A stretch of DNA of 64,000 bases from Sphingomonadales bacterium (GTDB taxonomy: Bacteria > Pseudomonadota > Alphaproteobacteria > Sphingomonadales > Sphingomonadaceae), in contig JAIXYT010000033.1 in assembly GCA_027490095.1 (NCBI GenBank), positions 1-64,000 of the forward strand, written 5' to 3'. The notes under the pieces were generated by a model. That model made no database searches and was not told the origin of the DNA. It saw nothing but the letters and a program-made list of their open reading frames with translations. Positions 25,996 through 34,750 of the stretch are shown here, piece by piece (positions within the stretch are counted from its first letter, which is position 1; each line of letters starts with the position of its first letter). The translations under genes were made by a program, and so were the position numbers.

Positions 25996-27494
25996 TGGCG
26001 CGCCCTCGTCATCTGCGGCGCGGCAATGTTGCGCTGGGGGCAGCACTTCTGCTGGTGCCCATGGCCATGCTGGCGGGCATCGGGATCGATTTCGGCCGGG
26101 CCTGGCTTGCGCAGGATCGGCTGGGCCAGGCGGTCGATGCGGCTGCGCTTGCCGGGGCGCGTGTGCTGGGCGCGCGCGACGCGGGAGCGGACGCGCGGAT
26201 GTACTTCAATGCCAATTTCGTGCCCGGCGGCGGCTTTGCCCTCGACTCCTTTTCCGCCAGTGCTTCCGCCGGAGGAGACACACTGTCGGTGTCTGCCGCA
26301 GGCCGCATCCACACGAGCTTCCTGCAGCTGGCCGGCCCGCGCTGGGCGACCCTTCCGCTCAGTGCCTCGGCGACCGCCCGGCGCACGACCATCGGGATGG
26401 AGCTTGCCCTTGTCCTCGACGTGACGGGGTCCATGGCGGGCACGTCCATGACGCAGATGCGGCTGGCGGCGGCCGATCTCGTCAACATCCTCTATGGCGG
26501 GCAATCCAGCCTGGACACGCTGTACATCTCGGTCGTGCCCTACACGGCGACGGTGAACCTTGGGTCCGGCCGGACGGACTGGCTGGTGGGGGGCGCGGCG
26601 ACCGGATTCGCTCCCTTCCGCTGGCGCGGGTGCGTCGAAGCGCGGACCGGGGGCGAAGACCAGACCGAAACGCCACCCGCCGTGATGCCGTTCCAGCCAT
26701 TTCTCTACCCGTCGACGCGGGCGCAGACGGCAGCGAACGCCTTCGGCACCCGAACGACCCGCGGGCTCGTGGGGCCGGTGTTCGGGGACGCCGACTGGGG
26801 CACCACGCCCGCCATCACCAGCAACGAGGCGCCCGACCCCGACGACACCGACAGCCTGGACCCGCGCGACAGCTGGACGAACAACAATGCACGCAAGGGC
26901 CCCAATGTGGGATGCGGCCAGCCGGTCGCCGGCCTGAGCAACGATCGCGACCAGATCCTGGCGATCATCGCCGCACTGCAGCCCACGAACCGAGGCGGCA
27001 CCATGGGCAATGTCGGCCTGCAGGCGGGCTGGTTCACGCTGTCGCCCCGCTGGCGTGGGCTGTGGGGCACAAGCCCCTGGGGGACCGTCACGCCCCCCGG
27101 GCTGCCGCTGGATTACCCCGGCCCCCGCGATTTCATGACCAAGGTGATCGTGATGATGACCGACGGCGACAACAACTGGTTCGACTATGGTCGCCCGCCG
27201 GCCCACGATTACACCGCCTATGGCCGATTGGGCGAGGGTCGGCTGGGCACCACCAACGGCGGCACGGCGCGCACCCGCATCGACGATCGGATGCTGACAC
27301 TGTGCACCAACATCAAGGCGCGCGGGATCCGCATCTACACCATCACGCTGGGCACCAGCACCTCGACCCGCAGCCTGTATCAGCAATGCGCCACTGGCCC
27401 GGGATATTATTTCCATGCGCCGACCGCGAGCGATCTGCGCTCTGCCTTCCGGGAGATCGGCACGCAGCTCGGGAACCTGCGGCTGGAGCAATGA
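25992..27494 (+). CDS. tadG: TadG-like pilus protein with von Willebrand A domain
   Basis: The 500-residue protein begins with a Tad domain (RRGNVALGAALLLVPMAMLA, then GIDFGRAWLAQDRLGQAVDA). A von Willebrand factor A fold follows with the metal site DVTGSMAGTS, split by a long insertion (residues about 200–310), and MMTDGDNNWF later. TadG-type proteins are surface or periplasmic adhesin-like parts. It is the last gene of the pilus operon and overlaps tadF. Confidence 0.85.
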   Translation: MMARPRHLRRGNVALGAALLLVPMAMLAGIGIDFGRAWLAQDRLGQAVDAAALAGARVLGARDAGADARMYFNANFVPGGGFALDSFSASASAGGDTLSVSAAGRIHTSFLQLAGPRWATLPLSASATARRTTIGMELALVLDVTGSMAGTSMTQMRLAAADLVNILYGGQSSLDTLYISVVPYTATVNLGSGRTDWLVGGAATGFAPFRWRGCVEARTGGEDQTETPPAVMPFQPFLYPSTRAQTAANAFGTRTTRGLVGPVFGDADWGTTPAITSNEAPDPDDTDSLDPRDSWTNNNARKGPNVGCGQPVAGLSNDRDQILAIIAALQPTNRGGTMGNVGLQAGWFTLSPRWRGLWGTSPWGTVTPPGLPLDYPGPRDFMTKVIVMMTDGDNNWFDYGRPPAHDYTAYGRLGEGRLGTTNGGTARTRIDDRMLTLCTNIKARGIRIYTITLGTSTSTRSLYQQCATGPGYYFHAPTASDLRSAFREIGTQLGNLRLEQ

Positions 27495-27539
27495 AGGTGG
27501 CGACAAGTCGATTTGCTGCCGCTAGGGGCTTGGGCGAAG

Positions 27540-27629
27540 GGACAGGTGGCCGAGTGGTTTAAGGCAGCGGTCTTGAAAACCGCCGTGGGGGTGACCTCAC
27601 CGTGAGTTCGAATCTCACCCTGTCCGCCA
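27540..27629 (+). tRNA. tRNA-Ser(TGA)
   Basis: A full class II cloverleaf is visible. The acceptor stem is GGACAGG with CCTGTCC, the anticodon stem GCGGT/ACCGC holds the loop CTTGAAA (anticodon TGA), there is a long variable arm (GTGGGGGTGACCTCAC), the T-arm contains GTTCGAATC, and CCA is encoded. Its 3' end is duplicated at 63743, as at an integration site. Confidence 0.97.
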
Positions 27630-27718
27630 GTCTCCTGCGCTCACGGGCGTAGCCCTCCGCGGGGGTGCGGCAATTGCCGCGGCGCGCAGTCGCGCTTGCG
27701 AACCCTTGCGGGTTCGAA
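27615..27718 (+). repeat. Left copy of a ~100 bp direct repeat at the tRNA-Ser 3' end (possible attL)
   Basis: TCACCCTGTCCGCC (27615–27628, inside the tRNA) recurs exactly at 63743–63756. The following ~90 bp are related in both places, sharing GTCGCGCTTGCGAACCC and GCGGGTTCGAA, with swapped inner hairpins. This fits the boundary of an integrated element, or a repeat family that travels with tRNA ends. Confidence 0.6.
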
Positions 27719-27727
27719 GCAACTCCC

Positions 27728-28069
27728 AACAGGGCCGCCATTCGCGACGTGATCGACGCCGCCCAGAGCGACGTGTACGACGTCCTCGCCTACATCGCCT
27801 TCGCCCTGCAACCACTCACCCGCGCCGAGCGTGTGGAGGCGCGCAAGCCTGCGATCATGCCGCTCTATGACGTAAAGCTGCAGGCCTTCATGGACTTCTT
27901 GCTGCAACAGTATGTGGCCCAGGGGGTAGATGAACTCGACACCGGAAAGCTGGCGGCCCTGCTCGAGCTCAAATGCCACTCCACCTCAGATGCTGCTGCC
28001 TAGCTAGGCGGCGTCAAGACCATCCGCGACACCTTCGTCGGCTTCAAGAAGCTGCTCTACCAGCGATAG
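27728..28069 (+). pseudogene. hsdR: 3' remnant of a type I restriction HsdR gene with an internal amber codon
   Basis: The frame reads RDVIDAAQSDVYDVLAYIAF, QAFMDFLLQQYVAQGVDELD and KLAALLELKCHSTSDAAA, then TAG at 28001, then LGGVKTIRDTFVGFKKLLYQ and a final TAG at 28067. This matches the conserved C-terminal end of the type I restriction translocase HsdR. The TAG stands where family members have Gln (CAG to TAG). All upstream domains, hsdM and hsdS are absent, so it is a dead fragment directly beside the repeat. Confidence 0.8.
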
Positions 28070-28791
28070 GCCGATGCCCTCGCCGACGCCCTAAAGGCGC
28101 GGAGAATTGAAGCCGAGGGGGCATGGCTGGGAGCATCTGGCGAATGGGACAATGAAAAACGCTTATCCTTCAGCATGAACATGCTTCTGTTCGTCGGACG
28201 ATGTCTCCGCAGAATGCCTGATTGAAGTCCCCCTTGCGCCCCCAAAACAGACATAGGCGCGCTTGTTCCGGGTTCCCGAAAGCAGACATTGGGTTCAAAC
28301 CTTGCCAATGTTGAAGTCGAGAGTTCGTATGTCTTCGCCCGCACCGGTGCGTCGTCGGGGGCTGTCCTACACCAAGCTACGCCAGAAGCCGTTGCCCAAG
28401 CGTACCCTGGCGTAGGCGTATTGGCAAAGCAACGGGCGCGAAGGTTTTGGTCGCGAGCGCTGGAACTGTCAGGCGCACGCGCAGTTACCCTTAACGACCA
28501 ATTCCTTGCGTCCCTGTGGCTCGGGGTTTGAGCTGGGTCACTTTTTCGGTTTGGCGCGCCAACCGCCTTGGAGAAGCTGCGACGAAAGAGGAGGCTGGAG
28601 AAACGACCGTTTCGGCAGAGCGAGTTTTCATCCGCGCCGGCAACAGGATTGGTGGCCGTATCCCCCCCGAACGGCCGCCAGAGGGGCAACGCCATTTCTT
28701 CATTCGCACGAGGCCGAATGGCGTTGCCCCGTTCAACGGATCGGGAAAAGGGCCGTGTGAGCACAGCCGCGGATCGAACACGCAGCGTGCC
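28070..28791. other. Gap of about 720 bp without a supported gene
   Basis: Short open frames occur on both strands, but none has a ribosome binding site and a protein-like sequence together. A 14 bp inverted repeat (28683–28730) and a weaker one (ACATTGG...CCAATGT near 28284–28310) are the only structure seen. It lies between the hsdR remnant and the kinase gene and is probably degraded mobile DNA. Confidence 0.5.
28683..28730. repeat. Perfect 14 bp inverted repeat
   Basis: GGGGCAACGCCATT (28683–28696) and AATGGCGTTGCCCC (28717–28730) are perfect inverted copies around a 20 bp spacer. It lies just beyond the 3' end of the minus-strand kinase gene, so it may terminate it, or it may be a transposon relic. 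Confidence 0.6.
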
Positions 28792-31700
28792 TTATGCCAC
28801 TGGAAAGGCCATGTCGTAGTGCAGGCCCTCTGCGCGAAAGTCCGGCTCTGCGGTCCCGCCAAGCTGGTGGGTGATGCTGCGCTCGATCAGGCTTGATCCG
28901 AAACCACGATGGTCCGGCCGCGAGACCGGCGGGCCACCGGTCTCGGTCCATTCGATATGAACCCACTGGCCACCGTCTCTGTGCTCCAGCGACCAGGTCA
29001 CCTCGAGATGGCCGGTCTCGTTCGAAAGCGCCCCATATTTCACAGAGTTGGTCAGCAGTTCGTTCAGCACCATTGCCATTGCAACGCCAACCTGTGGCTT
29101 CAAAATCAGGTCCGGCCCGAGGATCCGGATACGCCCTTCCATGTCATAGGGTGCCAGGGTGTTCCGAACGATCTTGCTCAGGTCGGCCCCGCTCCAATTG
29201 TCCATCACAAGCAGATCATGGATCAGGCCCAGAGAATGGAGCCGCCCTTCGAAGGCGACTCTGAACCCCTCCACGGACCTGCATTCGCGAAGCGTGAGCG
29301 ACCCTATCGACTGGACCATGGCAAGCATGTTCTTCACCCGATGGCTCAGCTCATGCATCAAGGTGTCCCGAAGCACTTCTGCCTCGACACGCGCTGTCAC
29401 ATCCTCGATCGCAAGCAGGATCAGGTTCTGCTGCTCCCCCCTACCTTGCAAGCCGCGCGCGTTCAGCAGCATGTGCTTGCGCCCCAGGCGGACGAACTCA
29501 TGCTCGATCGCGAAATTCTCGAACGCGCGATTGTCGGTCAGCACGCGCCGAAGCAGCCGGCGAAGCTCAGGTATGTCCCAGGCACCGTGGTCCAGCTCGT
29601 GCAGCAGGAAGCCGCGCGATTCATTGGCCGGGCAGTCGAACGCTTCGCTGAAAGCCGGATTGACCGAATGCACCCGAAGCTCTCCATCAAGCACCACAAC
29701 CGGGTGCCGGACGGTTTCGATGATGGCCTCCGCCTGGAGGCGCGCCTCGTTGATCATGTCGAGCGCCTGCTTGCGATCGGTAATGTCTATGAAGCTGATC
29801 ACGACGCCGGCGATCCGGTCCTCGTGCGTCCGATAGGGCAGCACCCGCCTCAGATACCATCGGCCTGAACTGCTTTTGACTTCTGCGTCAATTCCATTCA
29901 GCTTCTGAAGGACTGTCTCGGCATCTCGCAGCAGCGTATCGTCCGCCACTCGCCAGGCAAAGTGGGTTAAAGGCCGGCCAATGTCGGTCGAAACCAGCTG
30001 GAGAATCTCCTTGCTGCTTGGGGAAAACCAGCGGATGCAGAAGTCCCTGTCCAGAAAGACGGTCGCGATCTCATTGCTTGCCAAGAGGTTGTTCAGGGTG
30101 TCGGTCGTATCGGCCAGTTCCTGAATCTTGTATTGAAGCTGACTGTTGACGGTCTGCAGCTCCTCGTTGAACGACTGCAGCTCCTCCTTTGAGGTTTCCA
30201 GTTCCTCGTTGGTGGATTGAAGCTCCTCGTTCATCGAGGTCACTTCCTCATTCGCGGCCTTCAGCTCCTCGTTCGTTCGCTGGAATTGCGCGATCGTATC
30301 CTGCAGTTCGGCCCGAGCAGTACGCAACTCTGCCTCGAACGCATTCTGTGCATCGCGGCTGTCGGACTCGGTATCCAGCGGAGCAGAAGTGGTGTCCGAG
30401 GGGCCGACAGTGCGGAAGCTGACGAGAAGCAGATTGTCCCTGCCGTCGGATCCGGCGAGCGGTGCAACCGTCACTGCAACAGCCTGGTCCCCATGTCCGT
30501 TTCGGATCACGCAATCGAAATCAACCGACTGTTTCCCTTCAGCTGCCTGCCGCAAAGCAAGTCGCAGCCTTGCACGCAAGCCATGGCGGGCCATGGCCAG
30601 CAGTTCGCGGCTGGGCTCACCCGGAGGCTGTTCGAGAAAATCACCGGTCGACCCGTGAAACCACAGGACGCGCCCTTGGCGATCAATCAGCACCGAGGCC
30701 GGGGCAAAGCGCTCGATCAGTGCGCCCCGGGCAAGATCATCAAGCCGAAGCGGCCGTCTGCCAAAGTCGGATCCGGCTTCGACTTCGGGACGGGTGGGCT
30801 GCGCCCGACCGGGCAGAAGCGGAAAGTCGAGAATGTCGTGTCGGGTCGGCCCCAGCCTACGGTAAATGCGCCACTTCTTGGAAACTGTCTCGAAAAGATC
30901 GTCGCGGTTGGAGACACTTTCCGCATTGCCGAGCAACAGGTGCCCGCCTTCGCGCAGCGCGAAATGCATCAGCGCCACGGCCCGCTCCTGCGCCGCCGGA
31001 TCGAGGTAGATCAGGAGGTTCCGGCACGTGATGATGTCGATCTGCGAAAAGGGCGGGTCGCGCAGCAGATCGTGCGACGCAAACACCACGAGGTCGCGCA
31101 GCTCCTTGCGCACCTGATAGGTGCCGTCGAGCCTGTCGAAGTGGCGCTGCACAAGGTGTGCCGGTATCGCGGCAACGGCGCCTTCCGAGTAGATGCCGGC
31201 CCGTGCCACATTCAGGTTGTCGTCCCGCCCGTCAGTGGCAAACAGCTTGATGTCGAACCGCTTGTTCGCCGCTTCAGCCCGGTCGCAGAGCAGCATCGCC
31301 AGCGTGTAGGCTTCCTCTCCGGTGGCGCATGCCGGCACCCACAGGCGCACGGCTTCACCACTGGCCCGTTCGCTTACCAGCGGGGAAATCACCATCTCGT
31401 CCAGCTCGGTCCACGCCTCGGCGTCACGAAAGAAACTGGTGACGTTGATCATGAGATCCTTGGCGAGCGTTTCCAGCTCGTCGGGTCGGGTGCGCAGGCG
31501 TTCGACATAGTCGGCGATCTCAAGCAGGTTGGCCAGCCCCATGCGTCGCTGGATCCGCCGCGTCAGCGTGCTGCGCTTGTACAGGCGAAAGTCATGGCCG
31601 GCGCGGCTTCTGAGCAGCGCAAGGACGGGGTCGATCGAAGAATCTCCGGATGGGGTGTCGTCGACGAGGCCGGCGTGCCCGACATAGGCGTGCCGGCTGT

Positions 31701-32334
31701 AGCGCAGCAGCAGGTCCGGCATGCTTTCGGGCGCAAGCACCTGGTCGGCAAGCTTTGCGGCAATCACGCTCCGCGGCATGGCATCGAAGCGGGCCGTCGA
31801 AGGATCCTGGACCAGAATGCAGCCGCCCGCTGCCCGCACCTCCTTCAATCCCTCCGTGCCGTCGCTGCCGGACCCCGACAGCACGATGCAGATGGCCCGC
31901 TCGCACCGATGCGCTGCAAGCGATTCGAAAAGCCGATCGATCGGGTAGCGGGCGCCGCGGCGCTGGGCCGGCTCGGACAGGCGAAGATGTCCGTCATCGA
32001 CCGTCAGCGACGAATCCGGCGGGATGACATAGATGTGGTCGGCCTCGATCGACATTCCATCGGCGGCCTCGGCCACTATCATCGAGCTGTGCTGGGCAAG
32101 CACATGCGTGAGCCCGCTTTCACGGGTTGGGTCCAGATGCATCACGACAAGGAAAGCCAAGCCGCTGTCGGCCGGCATTGCCTCGAACAGGCGGATCAGT
32201 GCCTCGATTCCCCCTGCCGATGCACCAATGCCGACAACCGGGCATGGAACCCCGGCAGGCATGCCGGCCGCCTCGCCATCCGCCCCGGGACCGGATGACG
32301 CCTTGCGGGCCCTGCTGGCTGGCTTCCGTTTCAC
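28792..32334 (-). CDS. CheB/CheR/PAS hybrid with HWE-type histidine kinase
   Basis: The 1180-residue protein has in order a CheB methylesterase domain (VVGIGASAGGIEALIRL, VLSGSGSDGTEGLKEV), a CheR methyltransferase domain (MINVTSFFRDAEAW, LWVPACATGEEAYTL, ITCRNLLIYLDPAAQERA), a long coiled coil near residues 660–740 (NEELKAANEEVTSMNEELQS), two PAS domains and a C-terminal HWE/HisKA_2 kinase (LMHELSHRVKNMLAMVQSIG, VLNELLTNSVKYGAL). The GTG at 32334 with GGAG upstream is preferred over an ATG at 32409, whose extra residues look untranslated. An EcfG-type promoter lies upstream. HWE kinases feed PhyR in related bacteria, so a general-stress sensor role is likely. Confidence 0.88.
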   Translation of the reverse strand: MKRKPASRARKASSGPGADGEAAGMPAGVPCPVVGIGASAGGIEALIRLFEAMPADSGLAFLVVMHLDPTRESGLTHVLAQHSSMIVAEAADGMSIEADHIYVIPPDSSLTVDDGHLRLSEPAQRRGARYPIDRLFESLAAHRCERAICIVLSGSGSDGTEGLKEVRAAGGCILVQDPSTARFDAMPRSVIAAKLADQVLAPESMPDLLLRYSRHAYVGHAGLVDDTPSGDSSIDPVLALLRSRAGHDFRLYKRSTLTRRIQRRMGLANLLEIADYVERLRTRPDELETLAKDLMINVTSFFRDAEAWTELDEMVISPLVSERASGEAVRLWVPACATGEEAYTLAMLLCDRAEAANKRFDIKLFATDGRDDNLNVARAGIYSEGAVAAIPAHLVQRHFDRLDGTYQVRKELRDLVVFASHDLLRDPPFSQIDIITCRNLLIYLDPAAQERAVALMHFALREGGHLLLGNAESVSNRDDLFETVSKKWRIYRRLGPTRHDILDFPLLPGRAQPTRPEVEAGSDFGRRPLRLDDLARGALIERFAPASVLIDRQGRVLWFHGSTGDFLEQPPGEPSRELLAMARHGLRARLRLALRQAAEGKQSVDFDCVIRNGHGDQAVAVTVAPLAGSDGRDNLLLVSFRTVGPSDTTSAPLDTESDSRDAQNAFEAELRTARAELQDTIAQFQRTNEELKAANEEVTSMNEELQSTNEELETSKEELQSFNEELQTVNSQLQYKIQELADTTDTLNNLLASNEIATVFLDRDFCIRWFSPSSKEILQLVSTDIGRPLTHFAWRVADDTLLRDAETVLQKLNGIDAEVKSSSGRWYLRRVLPYRTHEDRIAGVVISFIDITDRKQALDMINEARLQAEAIIETVRHPVVVLDGELRVHSVNPAFSEAFDCPANESRGFLLHELDHGAWDIPELRRLLRRVLTDNRAFENFAIEHEFVRLGRKHMLLNARGLQGRGEQQNLILLAIEDVTARVEAEVLRDTLMHELSHRVKNMLAMVQSIGSLTLRECRSVEGFRVAFEGRLHSLGLIHDLLVMDNWSGADLSKIVRNTLAPYDMEGRIRILGPDLILKPQVGVAMAMVLNELLTNSVKYGALSNETGHLEVTWSLEHRDGGQWVHIEWTETGGPPVSRPDHRGFGSSLIERSITHQLGGTAEPDFRAEGLHYDMAFPVA

Positions 32335-32504
32335 GGCATCTCCAATCCGCTTCAATTGCCTGCATCTCGGTTCAAATCCGCTGCGGCGCGAACGTCCGGT
32401 GCAAACCATGGCATCGACAAGCGGATCGTCGGCCCCGTGTCACACCTGACACTAGGCCTTGAACTCTGGCGACGGCAAGCGCCAGCGCCTCGCTTGAGAG
32501 TCCC

Positions 32505-32529
32505 AACCGACCACGGAACATCATGTTCC
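32505..32529 (-). promoter_or_regulatory. EcfG-type promoter for the hybrid kinase
   Basis: Read on the minus strand, GGAAC (32525–32529) is followed after 17 bases by GTT (32505–32507). This is the known EcfG pattern of alphaproteobacteria. It lies about 170 bp from the preferred GTG start and 95 bp from the ATG at 32409. Confidence 0.65.
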
Positions 32530-32561
32530 GGCCGAGGACAGTGGCGACCGGATGCCATGGT

Positions 32562-32586
32562 GGAACCATTTGCTTCGCGCCCGGTT
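32562..32586 (+). promoter_or_regulatory. EcfG-type promoter for the lipoprotein gene
   Basis: GGAAC at 32562–32566, a 17-base spacer and GTT at 32584–32586. The start codon lies about 50 bp downstream. Confidence 0.7.
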
Positions 32587-32637
32587 GGTTATGCAGACGC
32601 CGCGCCTGGGCTTGCGGTGCAAGGAAAGGATACCCGT

Positions 32638-32979
32638 ATGCGAAACGCGCTCGTGGCCGCAGGTCTCACGCTTTTCCTGGTGGGCTGCAATCAGTCCAAG
32701 ACCGAACAGAAGGCCGATGCTGTCGAGGAGAGTTCCGCAGCGCAGGCTGACGCCGTTCGCGAAAATGCCGAACGGAATGCGGATGCCTTGGAAAGCAAGG
32801 CAGAGGCCGTGGACAGCAGCGGCAATGCAATGGCGAAGGCGGAAGAGGCCCGGACAGACGCAAAGGCGAACAAGCTGGAAGCAGAAGCCGATCTGGTCCG
32901 CGACACTGCAGAGACCAAGGCCGACCAGCTCGAAGACCGCGGCGAAGCAAAGGCCGAGGCAATCCGCGACAAGGAATAG
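32638..32979 (+). CDS. Small lipoprotein with an Ala/Glu-rich coiled coil
   Basis: The 113-residue product has a lipoprotein signal (VAAGLTLFLVGCNQSKTEQ, lipobox LVGC) and a mature chain made almost entirely of Ala, Glu, Asp, Lys and Arg in heptad-like order (AVRENAERNADALESKAEAV). It should be an outer- or inner-membrane-anchored helical rod in the periplasm. It is preceded by an EcfG-type promoter and is probably a stress-response envelope protein; no enzyme function is expected. Confidence 0.75.
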   Translation: MRNALVAAGLTLFLVGCNQSKTEQKADAVEESSAAQADAVRENAERNADALESKAEAVDSSGNAMAKAEEARTDAKANKLEAEADLVRDTAETKADQLEDRGEAKAEAIRDKE

Positions 32980-33001
32980 TCGTGGAAACAGCTCGGACAA
33001 G

Positions 33002-33025
33002 GGTGGCGGCAACCGAGCCGCCGCC
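33002..33025 (+). terminator. Hairpin after the lipoprotein gene
   Basis: GGTGGCGGC and GCCGCCGCC form a stem around ACCGAG-type loop bases, followed by GTTGCTTTG. It lies 23 bp after the stop at 32979. Confidence 0.5.
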
Positions 33026-33104
33026 GTTGCTTTGCGTGGTCTCGGCCTGGACAAACAGCAAGAACTCCATACGTCGCATCGGCACGCCGGCTCGTCGGCC
33101 TGCT

Positions 33105-33129
33105 GGAACTTCCAGGGCCGGATCATGTT
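33105..33129 (+). promoter_or_regulatory. EcfG-type promoter for the PRC-barrel gene
   Basis: GGAAC at 33105–33109, a 17-base spacer and GTT at 33127–33129. The start codon is 61 bp downstream. Confidence 0.7.
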
Positions 33130-33189
33130 GTTCCATCAACCAGGCCATTGGCGACATTGCGCCGCTTCGACTGGGAAAAGGAGCATCCG

Positions 33190-33609
33190 ATGCAAAGCGC
33201 CCCCAACATGAATAGCCACGCGAAAAGCGGCGAGCTGATTAGTGCAGATCGCGTCAAGGGAACCAACGTCTACGATGCCGAGGGCAAGAAGATCGGCTCA
33301 ATCGACAGCGTCATGCTGTCGAAGCATGGTGGCAAAGTTGCATATGCCGTTATGAGTTTCGGCGGCTTTCTGGGCATTGGCGAAAAATACCATCCGCTTC
33401 CCTGGAACAAGCTCGACTATGACCCTGCGGTGGAGGGCTACCGCGTTTCGATGACGGGGGAATCCCTACGGGATGCGCCGAGCTACGACCGCAATGCCCT
33501 TGAACGGGAGGAATGGCGTTCGGCGGCAGACGAGTATTACGGGCGCAACGGCGGGCAACCCGCCGTGGCACCCAAGGCGTCGCAGAATCTGGCGGGCAAC
33601 CGGATCTGA
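33190..33609 (+). CDS. PRC-barrel domain protein
   Basis: The 139-residue protein is a single PRC-barrel: ISADRVKGTNVYDAEGKKIG, SIDSVMLSKHGGKVAYAVMS, then FGGFLGIGEKYHPLPWNKL. The family takes part in photosystem, RNA and stress functions, and stand-alone small members are common stress proteins in alphaproteobacteria. AAAAGGAG sits before the ATG and an EcfG-type promoter upstream, so induction by general stress is expected. Confidence 0.88.
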   Translation: MQSAPNMNSHAKSGELISADRVKGTNVYDAEGKKIGSIDSVMLSKHGGKVAYAVMSFGGFLGIGEKYHPLPWNKLDYDPAVEGYRVSMTGESLRDAPSYDRNALEREEWRSAADEYYGRNGGQPAVAPKASQNLAGNRI

Positions 33610-33659
33610 CATCATCTGAACAGGCTGGCCCATCCCCCCTTTGGCCGGCTGTGAGGGAG

Positions 33660-33692
33660 GGGGCGGCATCCGACAAGGGTGTCGCCCCTTTT
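33660..33692 (+). terminator. Rho-independent terminator after the PRC-barrel gene
   Basis: GGGGCGGCATC pairs with GGTGTCGCCCC (with G·U pairs) around a 7-base loop and runs into TTTT. Confidence 0.7.
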
Positions 33693-33702
33693 CAGTGTCT
33701 GC

Positions 33703-33727
33703 GGAACCTTGGCGCCGGTCCGTTGTT
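33703..33727 (+). promoter_or_regulatory. EcfG-type promoter for the GlsB-like gene
   Basis: GGAAC at 33703–33707, a 17-base spacer and GTT at 33725–33727. The ATG lies 36 bp downstream. Confidence 0.75.
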
Positions 33728-33762
33728 CTATCTGCAGTCTCAACAGTGATCGGACACACATC

Positions 33763-34032
33763 ATGACATTGATCCTCATCCTCATCGTTGGCGGTGTCCT
33801 CGGCTGGCTGGCCAGCCTTCTGATGCGAACAGACGGGCAGCAGGGCATCGTGATCAACGTCGTTGTCGGCATCGTCGGCGCGTTTCTGGCCGGCTTCTTT
33901 CTGACACCCCTGCTGGGCGGCAGTCCCATTACCAGTGGCGCCTTCGATGCCCGGTCGTTGCTGGTATCCTTCCTGGGTGCAGTCGTATTGCTGGGGATCG
34001 TCAATCTGTTTCGACGCGGTCAGGTCCGGTAA
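33763..34032 (+). CDS. GlsB/YeaQ/YmgE family stress membrane protein
   Basis: The 89-residue protein has three hydrophobic helices and the family pattern GGVLGWLASLLMRTDGQQGI, VVVGIVGAFLAGFFL and VSFLGAVVLLGIVNLFRRG. The family consists of small inner-membrane stress proteins of unclear mechanism. It has its own EcfG-type promoter and lies within the stress block. Confidence 0.9.
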   Translation: MTLILILIVGGVLGWLASLLMRTDGQQGIVINVVVGIVGAFLAGFFLTPLLGGSPITSGAFDARSLLVSFLGAVVLLGIVNLFRRGQVR

Positions 34033-34196
34033 TCATCTGCCGGCTCCGACTACGCGTCGCCCTCGGGCAGGTCGGCACGTGAACAGAAATCGGGATCCGG
34101 ATGGCAAGTCCCCGTCCGGGTCCGCTCACCGTTCCGATCCGCTGGCGAGCGGATGCCCCGATGCGCTTGTCCCCGGTTAGGTCCAGCACAGAAAAT

Positions 34197-34222
34197 GGCC
34201 GGCGAGCGCAAGCTCGCCGGCC
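34197..34222 (-). terminator. Terminator of the phyR transcription unit
   Basis: An 11 bp perfect stem GGCCGGCGAGC/GCTCGCCGGCC with a 4-base loop is followed on the minus strand by ATTTTCTG. It lies 18 bp after the stop at 34240. Confidence 0.75.
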
Positions 34223-34239
34223 AGTTAAGGGTCGCGGGT

Positions 34240-34566
34240 TTACGCGGGCTGCACTGCGTGTCGCAGGCGGCCTGGGTGTTCGGTATCCGCATCCACGCCC
34301 AGCCGCTCCCGGCAGGCGTGGATGCGCTTCAGAAATTCGGCTTCGTCGGCACTTGCTCCCGGCGTTCCAGCGCCCATGCCTTCGGCATCAGCCACCTGAT
34401 GGTCCGAAAGATCCAGCGCCCACTCTTCAAGAAGCCGTTTCTTCTGAATCTGATGCAGGTGCGCGTCGGCAAGCACGGCTTCGGGGTCTGGATAGTGGGC
34501 TGACGGATCGGACAATAGGGAATCGTGATCAATGCCGCTCCTGGGATCGATGTGCTGGCCAGTCAT
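34240..34566 (-). CDS. Small protein downstream of phyR, unknown function
   Basis: The 108-residue acidic protein contains YPDPEAVLADAHLHQIQKKR and LLEEWALDLSDHQVADAEGM, a helical core of the kind repeatedly seen in short alphaproteobacterial proteins. No named family is recognised. It has no signal peptide. Its ATG overlaps the stop of the tiny gene before it (ATGA), and it ends just before a strong terminator, so it is the last gene of the phyR unit. Confidence 0.65.
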   Translation of the reverse strand: MTGQHIDPRSGIDHDSLLSDPSAHYPDPEAVLADAHLHQIQKKRLLEEWALDLSDHQVADAEGMGAGTPGASADEAEFLKRIHACRERLGVDADTEHPGRLRHAVQPA

Positions 34567-34652
34567 GAGCTTGGGCTCTCCTGCTCGGCAAGAGTGGCAG
34601 AGCTGCCGTTGCGCAACTGCTGAACCGTCTCATTCAGGCGATCCCGGGTCAT
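34563..34652 (-). CDS. Possible 29-residue peptide between phyR and the next gene
   Basis: MTRDRLNETVQQLRNGSSAT continues to a TGA that overlaps the next ATG. Translational coupling is the only support; the ribosome binding site is weak. A TTG start at 34754 would give 63 residues and would overlap the phyR end by 4 bp, which is an equally possible reading. Confidence 0.35.
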   Translation of the reverse strand: MTRDRLNETVQQLRNGSSATLAEQESPSS

Positions 34653-34750
34653 GCAGCGCGTCCCCTTCCGATTTCGTTCGAGCCCGCCTGGGGTCTGGGC
34701 CACAAGCGCTTCACCTGTCGAAACCAAGTCAGACGCAGTTTGTTCCCGCC

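Noticed and set aside
28289-28531. 80-codon frame in the gap after the hsdR remnant
   Set aside because: No ribosome binding site and no recognisable domain.
30217-32298. 693-codon plus-strand frame opposite the hybrid kinase
   Set aside because: The minus-strand product shows complete CheB, CheR, PAS and HWE domains; the plus-strand translation has none.
32355-32400. T-arm-like GGTTCAAATCC before the hybrid kinase gene
   Set aside because: No acceptor stem, D-arm or anticodon stem can be built around it, so it is not a tRNA.
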